Assembly (NCBI GenBank): GCA_023227685.1 | Contig: JALNVG010000164.1 | Coordinates: forward strand, 1 to 5,723 | DNA length: 5,723 nucleotides | Reading direction: 5' to 3' | Source: Bacteroidaceae bacterium | GTDB taxonomy: Bacteria > Bacteroidota > Bacteroidia > Bacteroidales > Bacteroidaceae | Part shown: piece after piece, positions 4,857 to 5,723 of the stretch | How the letters are laid out: each line of letters begins with the position of its first letter | Numbering within the stretch: position 1 is the first letter of the stretch | Position numbers and translations under genes: made by a program | The notes under the pieces: generated by a model | What the model was told of the DNA's origin: nothing | Database searches by the model: none | What the model saw: the letters and a program-made list of their open reading frames with translations, nothing else

Positions 4857-5723
4857 GTGGGAAAAACTAAGTACATTTTCGTTACCGGTGGTGTGGCTTC
4901 CTCATTAGGCAAGGGGATAATCTCCGCTTCCATTGGAAAATTATTACAAGCAAGAGGTTACAACGTAACCATCCAGAAATGTGATCCGTATATCAATATC
5001 GACCCAGGCACACTGAATCCATATGAACACGGAGAATGCTACGTAACAACCGATGGTCAGGAAACCGATCTCGACTTGGGACATTACGAGCGTTTTTTGG
5101 GTATAAAGACTACAAAAGCAAACAATCTGACAACCGGAAGGATCTACAAGAGCGTCATCGACAAGGAACGTCGAGGCGACTATTTGGGAAAAACGGTACA
5201 AGTCATCCCCCACATCACGGATGAAATAAAGAGAAATATCATCTATCTGGGCAATAAATACAAATTCGATTTCGTTATTACCGAAATAGGCGGCACCGTT
5301 GGAGATATCGAATCTCTGCCGTTTCTCGAAAGTATCCGTCAGCTGAAATGGGAAATGGGAAAAGATGCGATATGCGTGCATCTGACTTATGTACCATTCT
5401 TGGCTGCCGCAAAGGAGCTGAAAACCAAACCGACACAACATTCTGTCAAAGAATTACAGTCCCTCGGTATACAGCCGGACATCCTTGTTCTACGTGCCGA
5501 ACACGATTTGAATGAGAACTTGAGAAAAAAAGTGGCCCTTTTCTGTAACGTTGAACCAAGTGCCGTTGTTCAATCCATCGATAGACCTACCATTTATGAA
5601 GTTCCCTTGATGATGCAGGAACAAAAGCTGGATGAGACCATCCTCCGAAAAATGGATCTGCCGATTGGCAAAACACCGGAAATGAAGCCGTGGCGTGATT
5701 TTCTTAAACGTCGCGCAGCAGCC
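4857..5723 (+). CDS. pyrG: CTP synthase (partial, synthase domain, 289 residues)
   Basis: CTP synthase makes CTP from UTP with ATP and glutamine, the last step of pyrimidine nucleotide synthesis, in the cytoplasm. The frame is open to the window edge; full-length enzymes are about 535-545 residues, and the C-terminal glutaminase domain lies outside. Visible synthase-domain motifs are YIFVTGGVASSLGKGI (6-21, P-loop-like with K19), DPYINIDPGT (43-52), DLDLGHYERF (71-80, with D73 equivalent to the E. coli metal ligand D72), RRGDYLGKTVQVIPHITDEI (105-124), TEIGGTVGDIESLPFLE (142-158, metal-binding E143) and KTKPTQHSVKEL (189-200). The start is GTG 4857: it gives MGKTKYIFV, the expected family N-terminus. 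No ATG lies between the in-frame TAA at 4821 and the GTG. There is no Shine-Dalgarno. Residue 42 before DPY is Cys, where Phe or Leu is what I recall from relatives. Confidence 0.97.
   Translation, partial: MGKTKYIFVTGGVASSLGKGIISASIGKLLQARGYNVTIQKCDPYINIDPGTLNPYEHGECYVTTDGQETDLDLGHYERFLGIKTTKANNLTTGRIYKSVIDKERRGDYLGKTVQVIPHITDEIKRNIIYLGNKYKFDFVITEIGGTVGDIESLPFLESIRQLKWEMGKDAICVHLTYVPFLAAAKELKTKPTQHSVKELQSLGIQPDILVLRAEHDLNENLRKKVALFCNVEPSAVVQSIDRPTIYEVPLMMQEQKLDETILRKMDLPIGKTPEMKPWRDFLKRRAAA

Noticed and set aside
5036..5224. 62-codon plus-strand ORF within pyrG
   Set aside because: Shifted frame of pyrG with no conserved features.
4688..5441. Two minus-strand ORFs (81 and 165 codons) over the pyrG start and body
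   Set aside because: They lie antisense to the highly conserved CTP synthase frame; the hydrophobic look of the first comes from the AT-rich promoter region.

Overview
The window looks like ordinary chromosomal core sequence from a member of the Bacteroidota, most likely Bacteroides or a close relative. The grounds are AT-rich intergenic DNA, start codons without strong Shine-Dalgarno sequences, and TAnnTTTG boxes (the Bacteroides -7 promoter consensus) upstream of four genes or operons. A DUF3078-type outer-membrane protein, found mainly in this phylum, and protein sequences that read like Bacteroides versions of GrpE, DnaJ and CTP synthase point the same way. The genus is inference.

Layout: (1) 1-716, minus strand, the N-terminal 238 codons of a YbiT-type ABC-F ATPase, cut by the left edge. 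(2) 717-921, a divergent promoter region with two mirror-image -7 boxes, one for the ABC-F gene and one for the chaperone genes; a 17-codon upstream reading frame ends 4 nt before grpE. (3) 922-2880, plus strand, grpE and dnaJ, 15 nt apart and surely one operon; dnaK is not alongside. (4) 2881-3018, a convergent intergenic region with a strong hairpin terminator, a smaller hairpin and a 12-nt direct repeat. (5) 3019-4641, minus strand, a secreted, probably outer-membrane beta-barrel protein with a DUF3078-like core. (6) 4642-4856, a second divergent promoter region with several inverted repeats. (7) 4857-5723, plus strand, the synthase (amidoligase) domain of CTP synthase (pyrG) from a GTG start, cut by the right edge before the glutaminase domain.

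Functionally these are housekeeping genes: ribosome-associated ATPase, Hsp70 co-chaperones, envelope protein and pyrimidine nucleotide synthesis. GrpE and DnaJ work together on DnaK (nucleotide exchange and J-domain ATPase stimulation); the other genes are neighbours without an evident functional link. I see no mobile element, CRISPR array, RNA gene, phage gene or defence system. I found no convincing new multi-gene system. The points worth a second look are small: the leader and operator-like repeats at pyrG, the mirrored promoters and upstream ORF at grpE, the long charged GrpE tail with an A9 tract, the altered signature motif of the ABC-F protein, and the repeat arrangement beside the dnaJ terminator.
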